This document shows positions 56,295 to 64,000 of a stretch of DNA of 64,000 bases, one piece after another. The position numbers and the translations under genes are program-made. The notes beneath the pieces were generated by a model. That model was not told where the DNA came from, did not search any database, and saw only the letters and a list, made by a program, of their open reading frames with translations. Origin of the DNA: Lactobacillus huangpiensis. Lineage in GTDB: Bacteria > Bacillota > Bacilli > Lactobacillales > Lactobacillaceae. The stretch spans positions 25,415 through 89,414 of the forward strand of contig NZ_BPPA01000013.1 in NCBI RefSeq assembly GCF_019972815.1. Reading direction: 5' to 3'. Position 1 is the first letter of the stretch, and the number at the start of each line of letters is the position of its first letter.

Positions 56295-57125
56295 ATGGAT
56301 AAAGTAAAGTTGATAATAGATTCTGGCTCAAATGACAGGGCAAATGAAAATCTGACAGTAGTGCCGTTAACAATGACAATTGCAGGACAAGATTTTGTTG
56401 ATGACGAAAATCTTAATATCGATGAGTTCATCAGCAGTATGGAGAAAAATACGGAGGAAGGAAAAACTTCCTGTCCCAGCATTAATGATTGGCTAGAAGC
56501 ATTAAAAGGAACTAAATTTGCAATAATGATGACAATTACTAGTGGTCTTAGTGGCAGTTTTTCATCTGCTTTTCAAGCTAAACAAATATATGAAAAAGAC
56601 CATCCAGATAGCCATGTAATTGTGATTGACTCCAGGACAGCTGGTCCTGAAATTTCGATCATTTTAGAAAAAATTCGAGAATTGGTTAATAGCAAAACCC
56701 GTTTTGTAGATTTAGAACAAAAAATTTCAGATTATAAGACACACACTCATTTATTAGTTATATTAAAGTCGCTACATAATTTAGCACTTAATGGACGAAT
56801 TAATATGGCCGTGGCAAAAGTGGCTAAGGTTTTAAATATTGATGTAGTAGGTACTGCCAGTGATGAGGGTAAACTAGAGCCTTTAGCAAAAGTACGTGGA
56901 ATAAAGCGTGCTTTTAAAGAAGTACTCAAATTGATGAGTGAAATGAAATACAAAGGAGGAAATTTAATTATAGATCACTGTAAAAATAAAAAAGATGCTG
57001 AAAGTTTAAAAGCAAAAATTTTAGCACTTTATCCAGAAGCAGAGATCAAGATTCGCTCAATGAGGGGACTTTGCACGTTTTATGCCGAGGAAGGCAGTTT
57101 AATGGTTGGTTTTGACGATTTGTAA
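56295..57125 (+). CDS. DegV family fatty-acid-binding protein
   Basis: 276 aa protein of the DegV family, which binds a fatty acid and supports fatty acid kinase (FakB-type role). The family pattern is LIIDSGSND at the start, TSCPSINDW (usually TSQPSPGDF) and MTITSGLSGSFSSAFQAK, with the RTAGPE block near 120. AAGGAT precedes the ATG. It is divergent from eno and followed by a weak terminator. FakA is not in the window, so the role is from family. Confidence 0.85.
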   Translation: MDKVKLIIDSGSNDRANENLTVVPLTMTIAGQDFVDDENLNIDEFISSMEKNTEEGKTSCPSINDWLEALKGTKFAIMMTITSGLSGSFSSAFQAKQIYEKDHPDSHVIVIDSRTAGPEISIILEKIRELVNSKTRFVDLEQKISDYKTHTHLLVILKSLHNLALNGRINMAVAKVAKVLNIDVVGTASDEGKLEPLAKVRGIKRAFKEVLKLMSEMKYKGGNLIIDHCKNKKDAESLKAKILALYPEAEIKIRSMRGLCTFYAEEGSLMVGFDDL

Positions 57126-57198
57126 TTTAATCGTAAATTAAATATTATATTTTTACACTTGTTCTCTATATAACAGAAAATTAAAAAAGTTGATTTAA

Positions 57199-57229
57199 CC
57201 CTAGTTTAATATAGCTAGGGCTATTTTTT
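57199..57229 (+). terminator. Possible terminator after the DegV gene
   Basis: CCCTAG and CTAGGG pair around a 10-base loop; CTATTTTTT follows. Confidence 0.6.
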
Positions 57230-57237
57230 GTACATTG

Positions 57238-57330
57238 TTGAAAGCGCTTTATTATAAAAGTTTGTGAAGTTAAATTCATCTTCAAAAGCGCTTAACATAG
57301 TGCTATAATGAAATTAGATAGCGCTTACAT
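57238..57330 (+). promoter_or_regulatory. lctP promoter with two cre-like sites
   Basis: TTCAAA (57281-57286), 17-base spacer, TATAAT (57304-57309) with TGC before it. A cre-like TTGAAAGCGCTTTATT lies at 57238-57253 (two mismatches) and TAGATAGCGCTTACAT at 57315-57330, right after the start, differs from the consensus at one position. The second can block elongation when CcpA binds. Confidence 0.65.
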
Positions 57331-57436
57331 CACAAACCCATATAGTGTTGTCTAATAAGTTTTATCAAGTTCTATGTTAGAAAGTGAGAGGAATCAATTT
57401 GGCATTTGTTGAGTTGATTTCATCGGAGGAATAAAA

Positions 57437-58990
57437 ATGGATATACTTAAAACAGTCCTTGCGATCATTCCTATCGTTTGGCTGATACTTTCCTTGGGTG
57501 TTTTTCACATTCGAGGAGATTTGTCGTGCTTAATCGGCTTTGCTTTATCAATAATTCTCAGTATTGTCGGTTTCAAATTTTCGTTTTCAAACAGTATCAC
57601 TGCCGGAATTGATGGCATAATTATGGCTTTATGGCCAATAATCTATGTTATTATTTCTGCTCTGTTTATCTACAATATCAGTAGAAAATCAGGAGGAATG
57701 GATACAATAATGTCTATGTTAACTTCAATTACTAAGGACATGAGATTCTTAGTATTGATCTTAGCATGGGGATTAGGCGGATTTTTGGAAGCCATTGCTG
57801 GTTTCGGTACAGCGGTAGCTATCCCTGCAAGTATCTTAATCATGCTGGGAATGAGTCCAATTAAAGCTGCCGTGGTCTGTTTAGTTGCAAACACTGCTCC
57901 TACTGCTTTTGGTGCTGTTGGTCTGCCAGTAACAACTCTGGCTAAAGTAACTGGGCTGGGGGTAACTGAATTAGGTTATTTAATTGCTATACAATTATTT
58001 ATTTTAATGATGCTAGTTCCATTCGTTTTGGTTATGATGACAGAAGGTAAGGGACTTAAGTCATTTAAAGGAAAAGGTGTTTTGGTTTGCACCTTGGTAG
58101 CTGGCTTAACATTTGCAGTTCCGGAGATTTTCATTACTAAATATTTAGGACCTGAACTACCATCAATTGTAGGTTCAATAGTTTGCCTTCTATGTTTAGT
58201 AATTATTATTAAGAAATACAGCAGTATAGATGAAACTGAGTCTGCTAGTGATGAAAAAGACGATAAAGCTCCTATTTCCACTGCTGAAAAAATCAAGGCT
58301 TGGGTACCATTCATTTTGGTATTTTGCTTTATCATTTTTACTTCATCAATGTTCCCAGCAATCCATAATGCATTGGCAAGCGTTAAAACCAGTTTCCACT
58401 TTTACAATGGTGCAAATGCCAAGCCGGTTGACATTGACTGGCTGTCATCACCGGGTACTTTAATTTTATTGTCAAGTATCATTGGTGGTGCTATTCAAGG
58501 TTTGTCATTTAAGGAAATGTTTTCCGTTTTGACCAGTACGATCAAGCAATTGGTTAAAACAATTATCACGGTTTGTTCTATTGTGGGATTGTCCAAAGTA
58601 ATGGGCTACAGCGGGATGATTGATGTCATCGCGGTTAGTCTCGTAACTTTGACTGGCGCATTTTACCCAGTAATTTCACCAATCATCGGTGTATTAGGAA
58701 TCTTTATCACTGGTAGTGATACTTCAGCCAACGTCCTCTTTGGTGAGCTGCAAGTACAAGCTGCCCACGCGCTGAAAGTAAGTCCATACTGGCTGGCAGC
58801 TGCTAACATGGTTGGTGCTACCGCTGGTAAGATGCTTTCACCACAGAACATCGCAATTGCTACAGGAGCAACAGGTCTTGAGGGTAAAGAAGGAGTTATT
58901 CTTAAGAAAGCTTTGCCGCATTGTGCATGGTATACATTGGTATTATGTGTGATCGTGTTTGCGTTAGGAAAAGTGCTTAGTTTCCTATAA
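57437..58990 (+). CDS. L-lactate permease (LctP family)
   Basis: Secondary transporter for lactate across the cytoplasmic membrane. The 517 aa have about 13 helices and the conserved LctP stretches GGFLEAIAGFGTAVAIPASI and ANTAPTAFGAVGLPVT, and GSDTSANVLFGELQVQAA with MLSPQNIAIATGATGLEGKE near the end. CGGAGGAATAAAA precedes the ATG. Control by cre suggests uptake when sugars are short, which pairs logically with the hydroxyacid oxidase at 12.5 kb. D- or L-lactate preference is not shown. Confidence 0.92.
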   Translation: MDILKTVLAIIPIVWLILSLGVFHIRGDLSCLIGFALSIILSIVGFKFSFSNSITAGIDGIIMALWPIIYVIISALFIYNISRKSGGMDTIMSMLTSITKDMRFLVLILAWGLGGFLEAIAGFGTAVAIPASILIMLGMSPIKAAVVCLVANTAPTAFGAVGLPVTTLAKVTGLGVTELGYLIAIQLFILMMLVPFVLVMMTEGKGLKSFKGKGVLVCTLVAGLTFAVPEIFITKYLGPELPSIVGSIVCLLCLVIIIKKYSSIDETESASDEKDDKAPISTAEKIKAWVPFILVFCFIIFTSSMFPAIHNALASVKTSFHFYNGANAKPVDIDWLSSPGTLILLSSIIGGAIQGLSFKEMFSVLTSTIKQLVKTIITVCSIVGLSKVMGYSGMIDVIAVSLVTLTGAFYPVISPIIGVLGIFITGSDTSANVLFGELQVQAAHALKVSPYWLAAANMVGATAGKMLSPQNIAIATGATGLEGKEGVILKKALPHCAWYTLVLCVIVFALGKVLSFL

Positions 58991-59018
58991 TTGTTAAAAA
59001 ATTATCGATAAGCGAAAA

Positions 59019-59050
59019 AACAACCCTAAACCAAAAGTTTGGGGTTGTTT
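59019..59050. terminator. Bidirectional terminator of lctP and PAP2 gene
   Basis: AACAACCCTAAAC pairs with GTTTGGGGTTGTT over 13 bp (one G.U) around CAAAA, flanked by A and T runs. Confidence 0.9.
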
Positions 59051-59632
59051 TTAAATAACCATTAAAAGTAATTGTTGAGATATACTAAAGCAAAAGACAG
59101 CTAGAGAAGTAGCCCCGATAATATCTGATGGAAAGTGGGCTTTAAGACTGATACGAGAAATGACAACCATTAGCCAAATTGCAACTAAAATCCATAAAAG
59201 TCTATTACCTAATTGTCCAGCAAAAAGTCGCCAGATGATTAAAGCCATAACAGTACTTCCTAGGACATGACCACTTGGAAAACTATAGCCTTCTTCTAAA
59301 TCTGAATGTAGGATTGGACGTTTTCTGCGCATCCATTTTTTTAAAAAGATACCAATCAGATCAGTAAAGCCCAAAGTGAATAATGCCCAAAAAGCTAGTA
59401 AACTTTCATTATTACTGATTAAAAAACTTGCCAGAAATACATCCAAAACAACTAAAAGTTTGGGATCGTTTATAAATGCAATAATCTGCCAGCCGATTCC
59501 ATCGCGTCTTCTGATTAATTTATGATGAAGCCAGTGATCAAATAAATTGAAACGTCGTGAATTTCTGACATTAAAGATAAGTAGTATTAGTATTAGAGCA
59601 GACAATGTTGCTACCCAAAAGTTAATATTCAA
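59051..59632 (-). CDS. PAP2-type phosphatase
   Basis: 193 aa membrane phosphatase acting on lipid phosphates such as undecaprenyl or phosphatidic acid phosphates. The three catalytic segments of the family are present: KKWMRRKRP, then FPSGHV, and SRISLKAHFPSD. About five helices surround them. The ATG is preceded by AGGTAGGG. It is convergent with lctP and alone on its strand. Confidence 0.88.
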   Translation of the reverse strand: MNINFWVATLSALILILLIFNVRNSRRFNLFDHWLHHKLIRRRDGIGWQIIAFINDPKLLVVLDVFLASFLISNNESLLAFWALFTLGFTDLIGIFLKKWMRRKRPILHSDLEEGYSFPSGHVLGSTVMALIIWRLFAGQLGNRLLWILVAIWLMVVISRISLKAHFPSDIIGATSLAVFCFSISQQLLLMVI

Positions 59633-59869
59633 ATCGAATCCCTACCTATAATTTGTATTCGATTGTATTTTAACAGTAACGAGACAAAGCGTAGAAATTA
59701 AAATCTACTCTTGAGCAAAACTTAAGATTTGTAATTTAAAGGAAATTCAGAATTTGAACTTTACTAAAATTAGTTTTAGCAAGGTAATTACTTTTAAAAA
59801 AACTTGACTTTAATTAAAACCAACTTAAAATTATCATTATCAAGTTAGGGCGCAATTTAGGAGGTAAAA

Positions 59870-60790
59870 ATGAATAATAATCACACTTCTAAGCAAGAGA
59901 CTGTAGGTGAAGCTATACGTGATATTGCTCACCATGAACATAACTTTGCTTTAGCTGATAATTCTACTAACCATCTTGGTGATCTCGTTATTTATGGCAC
60001 CCTTTATCTTTTTACACTTTTATTTTCTGATATTTGGTTTGACTGGCTGTTTGTATTGTTGGCTATTGTTGCAATCATTAGCGTAATCCGTTATCAAAAC
60101 TTCTTGCGACGCAAGGTTAATTCCCAAAAAATGACTTCGTTTTTCGTAAATACTAGTTTGATTTCAACTGGTGTGAGATGTTTTGTAATAGGAAACGCAC
60201 CATTACTAGCTCTTAGTATGCATACTCAGGGAAAATTTAACTTCTCCATTTCTTTGCTGGTTGGCTTAATTATTGCTTTGATTGGAACAACTTGTCAATA
60301 TCATTACCTGACTAATCATCAAGTCATTGACAGGCAAAAGGAATCACCAAGCGAGACCTGCAAAAAAGCTTTTGATTTTAGTATTAAAAGTTGCAAAAAG
60401 GGTTATGTCAACCAAGGCTTTTTCTTTGATATTGCGTGTGGTTTTGCCCTTTTGGCAAATCATTTTTCTTATAAAGAATTCATCTTAGTTAAATTTGAAG
60501 CTTGGCAATTTGTTTTAATTACTATTTTAATAGTATTGGGTACAGTTCTATTTCAAAGGTTTTTACACAATAAAGTTGTTACAAATAATATAAGTAAAGG
60601 CTTTAAGTGGGGTACTTTATTAATGACGGCTGCGCGCGGCTATTTGATAGCCATTGCACCATGGGTTGCAGTGTGTCTGTTCACGGGCAATTCAATCAAT
60701 TGGTTAGCGGCAAACCTGTTAGGTATATTTGTTGCACTTATTGGAACTGGATTGCAATACAAATATTTACATAAAGTCAGAGTCTTTTAA
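59870..60790 (+). CDS. Membrane protein with an internally duplicated domain
   Basis: 306 aa protein of unknown function with about eight helices. Two halves look alike: VRCFVIGNAPLLALSMHTQG ... VGLIIALIGTTCQYHYL (first half) against AARGYLIAIAPWVAVCLFTG ... LGIFVALIGTGLQYKYL (second half), with a soluble linker (RQKESPSETCKKAFDF) between. The first 30 residues are polar (SKQETVGEAIRDIAHHEHNF). TAGGAGG precedes the ATG and a TTGACT hexamer is 60-70 bases upstream. It stands alone next to mobile-element debris. Confidence 0.7.
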   Translation: MNNNHTSKQETVGEAIRDIAHHEHNFALADNSTNHLGDLVIYGTLYLFTLLFSDIWFDWLFVLLAIVAIISVIRYQNFLRRKVNSQKMTSFFVNTSLISTGVRCFVIGNAPLLALSMHTQGKFNFSISLLVGLIIALIGTTCQYHYLTNHQVIDRQKESPSETCKKAFDFSIKSCKKGYVNQGFFFDIACGFALLANHFSYKEFILVKFEAWQFVLITILIVLGTVLFQRFLHNKVVTNNISKGFKWGTLLMTAARGYLIAIAPWVAVCLFTGNSINWLAANLLGIFVALIGTGLQYKYLHKVRVF

Positions 60791-60963
60791 ATGCAGAGCT
60801 AAGTATGAATATATTTGACCGTGAGGACACTGATACAAAGATAAGCCAGTAAAAGTAATTTCTTTTACTTGCTTTTTTAATATTGAAAGCAGATTTGCTT
60901 ATAAAGTTCGATTCTATGAAGTTTTAGATAATTAGCTTGAATAAAAAGCAATTTATACAATGG

Positions 60964-61415
60964 TGATGTGAACCCTAAAATTAGGACACTTTATATAAGC
61001 TGCTAACTGAGGACTACCTTCCAATATTCAATTTGAGTTAGTCCTTTTAGTTTGATCCTGATTCTTTTCTTATTGTAATACTCAATGTAGTCTCTGATTG
61101 CGTCTTCCAGTTCATTCAGATTTTTAAAACTTCTTTTCAAATCCATAAAACATTTTCCGTTTAAGTATGACAAGTTAAGCCATCCAGTGCTGGATACCTG
61201 AGCGAAGCCTGCCTTAACATGTCCATAGCAAGTTTAAGAATTAAGCAACGAAATGGTATAGATACAACCGTCAAGAATAGGCGTCCAGTAAGTCTTCTGT
61301 CCCTTGATATTGAACTCTATCGCATCTGAATACCAAATATGATTGGGATAAAATACACTGAAGTTTGTTTTAAGCAAGATCAGATTGGCAAAAAACAAAG
61401 TAAAAGAAAAAGAAT
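60964..61415 (-). mobile_element. Remnant of an IS3-family (IS150-like) insertion sequence
   Basis: Starts with TGATGTGAACCCTAAAATTA, the same end found again at 63916. On the minus strand the 3' end of an orfB transposase reads LKRSFKNLNELEDAIRDYIE, YYNKKRIRIKLKGLTQ and EYWKVVLS, stop at 61003. Upstream pieces NFSVFYPNHIWYSDAIEFNI and QKTYWTPILDG show the first catalytic region, but the frame is broken and most of orfB is lost. The remaining length is about 450 bases, so it cannot transpose by itself. Confidence 0.8.
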
Positions 61416-61540
61416 CAAACAGTTTATTAGCAGCTTGATTCTCTTTAATTTACTCCTTATCAACACGATCTGACAAAGAACTATTTTATATGAAATAAAA
61501 TAGTTGTAAAGTTGTCAGAAGACTGTCCGATGGCAACTGA

Positions 61541-62017
61541 CTATTTGCCCAATTGTTTCTTATAATTACCTTTAGTTTGATAAGAATAATCATGCTTTAT
61601 TTTGTTTCTTGTATAGACAGAGAAATATCCCATATTGTAATATGATTTCATTACACGTTTGCCATAAATTTTTCTTTTGGATAACCAAAAAGAACCAACT
61701 TCTTGATAATGATAGTTAAACTTATTCAAGACATAATAGGGTCTGCCATTTTGCTTATAACGTGTGACATGTAATTTTTTATATCCTTTTTTATTCAAGC
61801 TACAAAGGACTTGACCATTTTGTATAAATGCATGTTTAGTAATCTTTATATGATTCCATTTGTTATGCCCTTTATATTCGTACCAAGTACCTCTTAGTTC
61901 TGTGGGAGTAGCATTATGCCCTACATATTTGGCCTCTACATTTGAAGAAAAGACCAGTCCAGTTGTTACTAATATTAATATAGAGACTAATATTACCAAT
62001 GTTTTCTTTAATTTCAT
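61541..62017 (-). CDS. Small secreted basic protein
   Basis: 158 aa protein with a signal peptide (MKLKKTLVILVSILILVTTG, hydrophobic core to about 24; cleavage likely after VEA at about residue 29) and a basic mature part rich in K and Y (GTWYEYKGHNKWNHIKITKH, GSFWLSKRKIYGKRVMKSYY). Composition suggests a compact beta protein with cell-wall affinity. GGAAGGTGAG precedes the ATG. No domain family is certain; similar small secreted proteins exist in lactobacilli. It is flanked by IS debris on one side and a 750-base gap on the other. Confidence 0.65.
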   Translation of the reverse strand: MKLKKTLVILVSILILVTTGLVFSSNVEAKYVGHNATPTELRGTWYEYKGHNKWNHIKITKHAFIQNGQVLCSLNKKGYKKLHVTRYKQNGRPYYVLNKFNYHYQEVGSFWLSKRKIYGKRVMKSYYNMGYFSVYTRNKIKHDYSYQTKGNYKKQLGK

Positions 62018-62764
62018 TTTATTCTCACCTTCCGTTAAATTTTATCACTGAAATAAAACGCCAGCAATTTATAATTTTATAATAATAAAGCCTGATTCAA
62101 ACGTCTTTTTATAAATTTATCCGTATTGATTCGACTTATAAATTTAGCCCTCAGACTCAAAATTTTTATAAACTTATAGAACTTTATTCCTTGTCAAGCT
62201 AACGTTTTAGATTCTTAAAAATATTTCGAAATACTTGTTTTCTTAGGTTCCAAAGGCAAATGTCCTGATTAGAAGGGATTAACAGCAAACTTTAAAAAAA
62301 AACAAAATTAATTTATCTAGTAAACGCTCATCAGAGATTTAAGATAAAAATTATTGAATTTTTAGGTGCATTTCATAGTTGAATATGTGTTTTAATGCGT
62401 AATCTGATAGCAGTTAATGATGAATAAAGTTGTTGATTTGGCTTTTTTTATCGTACCAATCTATCTGATTAGTCAATCTATCTTTATCATATGTGCTAAA
62501 ATCCATGATATTCCTTTTCTAAATAAAATTTGTGTACAAATATTATACCAATAACATAATATTTATATTTTAATGACTTTATACAATTATTTTATAGCTT
62601 ATATATTTTGCACGCAACATAAAATTTGTTTCTATTTAAAATATAATGTTGTAAAAATTAAAAACAAATGTTAAGCTACGAGATAATTTAGATAATTTAA
62701 CTACATTACTCATGGTAGGACTAACCACATCATTTCATGATTTTTCACAAAAGAGGGTGAAAGA
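62018..62764 (+). other. Long gene-poor gap with a truncated gene
   Basis: 747 bases that hold no complete gene. It is very AT-rich, with an SLATT-like stub on the minus strand at 62414-62506. Other fragments are not recognisable; loss of an older accessory region is likely. Confidence 0.6.
62414..62506 (-). pseudogene. Truncated SLATT/DUF4231-like gene start
   Basis: Short frame (30 aa) MDFSTYDKDRLTNQIDWYDK, then KSQINNFIHH and a stop. It has a good ribosome site (AAAAGGAATATC) and an upstream extended -10 box (TGG-TATAAT). The sequence looks like the N-terminus of DUF4231/SLATT membrane proteins (RLxxQIxWYDKK), whose membrane part is missing. So it is a decayed gene that keeps its start signals. 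SLATT proteins are linked to defence or nucleotide-signal systems. Confidence 0.55.
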
Positions 62765-63472
62765 ATGGATACTTACTTAACCAAAAAATCTGCAATTAAA
62801 GAATCAATTCCAACAATTTTCGGCTATATTGGCATAAGTACGGCTTTTGGAATTATTGGCAAAACCAGTGGTTTTTCTACTTTGGAAGTTTGCTTGATGT
62901 CTATTCTGATTTATGCCGGATCCGTTCAATTAACCACTCTGAATATGCTGGTTGCGGGAAGCCCAATAGCTTCAATTGTTTTAGCCGCTTTCTTGGTCAA
63001 CTCTCGAGTAATTCTTATGAGCACGACTGTAGCGGGTTATTTGAAACAAGAAAATTTAAAAAGAAATATTTTGATAGGAACTTTTCTCACCGATGAAAGT
63101 TTTGCTCTAGGTATGAACAAAATTAATTATACAAATGACAAGTTAAATTTTACTTGGTTTAATACGGTAAATATAGTTTCTTACATAACTTGGCAAGTTG
63201 GAACACTTTTGGGAGCAGTGTTGGGCAGTTTTATCACTGATCCTAAAAAATTAGGGCTTGACTTTGCTATTGTAGCAATGTTTATTGGTTTGCTTTATTT
63301 GCAGGTAATTGGGGACAAAAAACTAAATAAAGTACTCCAAATAATTGTGATATTGATTTCTTTTGCGCTGACATATTTACTGACAATTATTTTACCTGCC
63401 AATTTAGTGGTAATAGTTGTAACCTTAATTGGTTGTAGTTTAGGAATGGTAATAAAGCATGTCTTCTTCTGA
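62765..63472 (+). CDS. azlC: AzlC family branched-chain amino acid exporter subunit
   Basis: 235 aa membrane protein, large subunit of the AzlCD-type branched-chain amino acid exporter. The family pattern GYIGISTAFGIIGKTSGFST and LIYAGSVQLTTLNMLVAGSP is present, with LVNSRVILMSTTVAGYLK. About six helices. GAGGGTGAAAGA precedes the ATG. It overlaps azlD by 14 bases, so both are made together. Confidence 0.92.
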   Translation: MDTYLTKKSAIKESIPTIFGYIGISTAFGIIGKTSGFSTLEVCLMSILIYAGSVQLTTLNMLVAGSPIASIVLAAFLVNSRVILMSTTVAGYLKQENLKRNILIGTFLTDESFALGMNKINYTNDKLNFTWFNTVNIVSYITWQVGTLLGAVLGSFITDPKKLGLDFAIVAMFIGLLYLQVIGDKKLNKVLQIIVILISFALTYLLTIILPANLVVIVVTLIGCSLGMVIKHVFF

Positions 63473-63782
63473 ATACATTTTAACAACAATCATTTTCTGT
63501 GGAATCACTACCTTGTTATCTAGAGTGATACCATTTGTCTTGTTGAAAAAATTCACCTTGCCGCCAAAATTAGTTGAATTTTTGTCTTTTGTTCCTATAG
63601 TAATAATGGCTGCTCTTTGGTTTAGTAACTTATTAATAGTAAAACCAGGTCATTTGCCTCAACTTAACATGCAATATGCTTTGGCTTCACTGCCAACATT
63701 TATTTCCGCAATTATTAGTAAATCTCTCTTAATCATTGTGATAGTTGGTATGATTTCATTAGCAGTTCTTCGCTTAATTTAA
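63459..63782 (+). CDS. azlD: AzlD family transport subunit
   Basis: 107 aa small subunit with three to four helices and the family start TTIIFCGITTLLSRVIPFVL, then LPPKLVEFLSFVPIVIMAAL. The start is inside azlC, translationally coupled. A weak hairpin (GTTCA-TCTTG-TGAAC, 63820-63834) with T run after it may end transcription. Confidence 0.9.
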   Translation: MSSSEYILTTIIFCGITTLLSRVIPFVLLKKFTLPPKLVEFLSFVPIVIMAALWFSNLLIVKPGHLPQLNMQYALASLPTFISAIISKSLLIIVIVGMISLAVLRLI

Positions 63783-63819
63783 AAAACGAATGATACTGTG
63801 TAAATTAAATACTAAAGTC

Positions 63820-63841
63820 GTTCATCTTGTGAACATTTTTT
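63820..63841 (+). terminator. Weak terminator after azlCD
   Basis: GTTCA and TGAAC pair around TCTTG, followed by ATTTTTTATATTTT. Confidence 0.45.
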
Positions 63842-63915
63842 ATATTTTATAAATAGTTTGTAGTTTATTTATAATGTATAGAATAAGAAAAAGCATGTAA
63901 AAAAGGCATTGTGTT

Positions 63916-64000
63916 ATGATGTGAACCCTAAAATTAGGACACTTTATATTAGCTGCTAACTAAGGACTAATTGCCGATATTCAAGCGGAGTTAGTCCTTT
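63916..64000 (-). mobile_element. Start of a second IS3-family element (continues past window)
   Basis: Begins with the same TGATGTGAACCCTAAAATTA end as the copy at 60964. On the minus strand the last residues of a transposase read KGLTPLEYRQLVLS, stop at 63955-63957. As the window ends here it cannot be said if this copy is intact. Confidence 0.75.

Larger units (their letters stand above)
57126..57436 (+). other. Gap with the DegV terminator and lctP control region
   Basis: No gene in 311 bases. It holds a hairpin CCCTAG/CTAGGG (57199-57220) followed by a T run, two cre-like sites and the lctP promoter, then a long leader of about 120 bases with a good ribosome site (GGAGGAA). Confidence 0.6.

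Noticed and set aside
57284..57300. A third cre site over the lctP -35 box
   Set aside because: AAAAGCGCTTAACAT has one base too many between the core halves.
1..64000. CRISPR array, tRNA or rRNA genes, prophage genes
   Set aside because: No regularly spaced repeats, no cloverleaf with CCA end, and no phage structural genes were seen on either strand.

Overview
The window is a low-GC Firmicutes chromosome segment, most likely Lactobacillus in the strict sense (L. delbrueckii group). This rests on AT-rich codon use, strong AGGAGG-type ribosome binding sites, Gram-positive PolC, LexA/DinR with a CGAAC-type SOS box, HrcA/CIRCE heat-shock control, CcpA cre sites, and the gene order ylxM-ffh-rpsP-rimM-trmD-rplS, rpsB-tsf, pyrH-frr-uppS-cdsA-rseP-proS-polC, rimP-nusA-ylxR-ylxQ-infB-rbfA-truB-ribF, hrcA-grpE-dnaK-dnaJ-lepA. 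Species cannot be fixed because no rRNA gene is present. Most of the window is core genome; the accessory parts are roughly 18.8-22.7 kb, 50.3-54.7 kb and 59.8-64.0 kb.

Layout. 1-1257: start of an APC amino-acid permease on the minus strand. 1.66-5.56 kb: SRP and ribosome-maturation operon. 5.66-8.72 kb: nucleoside phosphorylase, a MerR regulator divergent from a small membrane protein, and lexA divergent from ynzC-yneF across an SOS box. 8.79-12.34 kb: a heterodimeric ABC multidrug exporter. 12.46-13.86 kb: a FAD-linked GlcD-type oxidase whose promoter carries a cre site matching consensus at every position. 13.96-15.83 kb: two lipid genes (cfa, plsC-like) on the minus strand. 15.89-16.92 kb: a fused YabB methyltransferase / YazA GIY-YIG protein. 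17.08-18.80 kb: rpsB-tsf. The expected neighbour pyrH comes only about 4 kb later; between lie a decayed DUF3883 gene, a small membrane protein, a membrane acyltransferase and a ROK kinase. 22.80-32.93 kb: pyrimidine, envelope-lipid, protease and polC genes. 33.04-40.33 kb: the rimP-nusA-infB translation operon, then truB-ribF. 40.37-47.38 kb: the HrcA heat-shock operon and lepA. 47.41-50.32 kb: recJ and apt. Then GNAT, a possible structured RNA, a P-type ATPase, tandem YxeA-like secreted proteins, eno, a DegV protein, an L-lactate permease with cre-like sites, a PAP2 phosphatase and an internally duplicated membrane protein. The last 3 kb hold IS3-family debris, a secreted basic protein, a truncated SLATT-like stub, azlCD and the edge of a second IS copy.

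How the genes work together. Most transcripts serve translation: targeting (ylxM/ffh), ribosome assembly and modification (rimM, trmD, rimP, rbfA, truB), initiation and elongation (infB, tsf, lepA) and recycling (frr). Several leaders look regulated: rpsB and rplS have foldable leaders, and rimP has a terminator between promoter and gene. Carbon control (cre) marks the two lactate- or glycolate-related genes, stress control marks hrcA (two CIRCE-like elements) and lexA (SOS box shared with ynzC).

I found no clear, complete, previously undescribed system. The best leads are the decayed defence-like gene between tsf and pyrH, an apparently gene-less structured transcript near 51.23-51.51 kb, a possible minus-strand small RNA near 1.44-1.59 kb, the MerR operator/membrane-protein pair, and the tandem YxeA-like proteins with a palindrome at their promoter.
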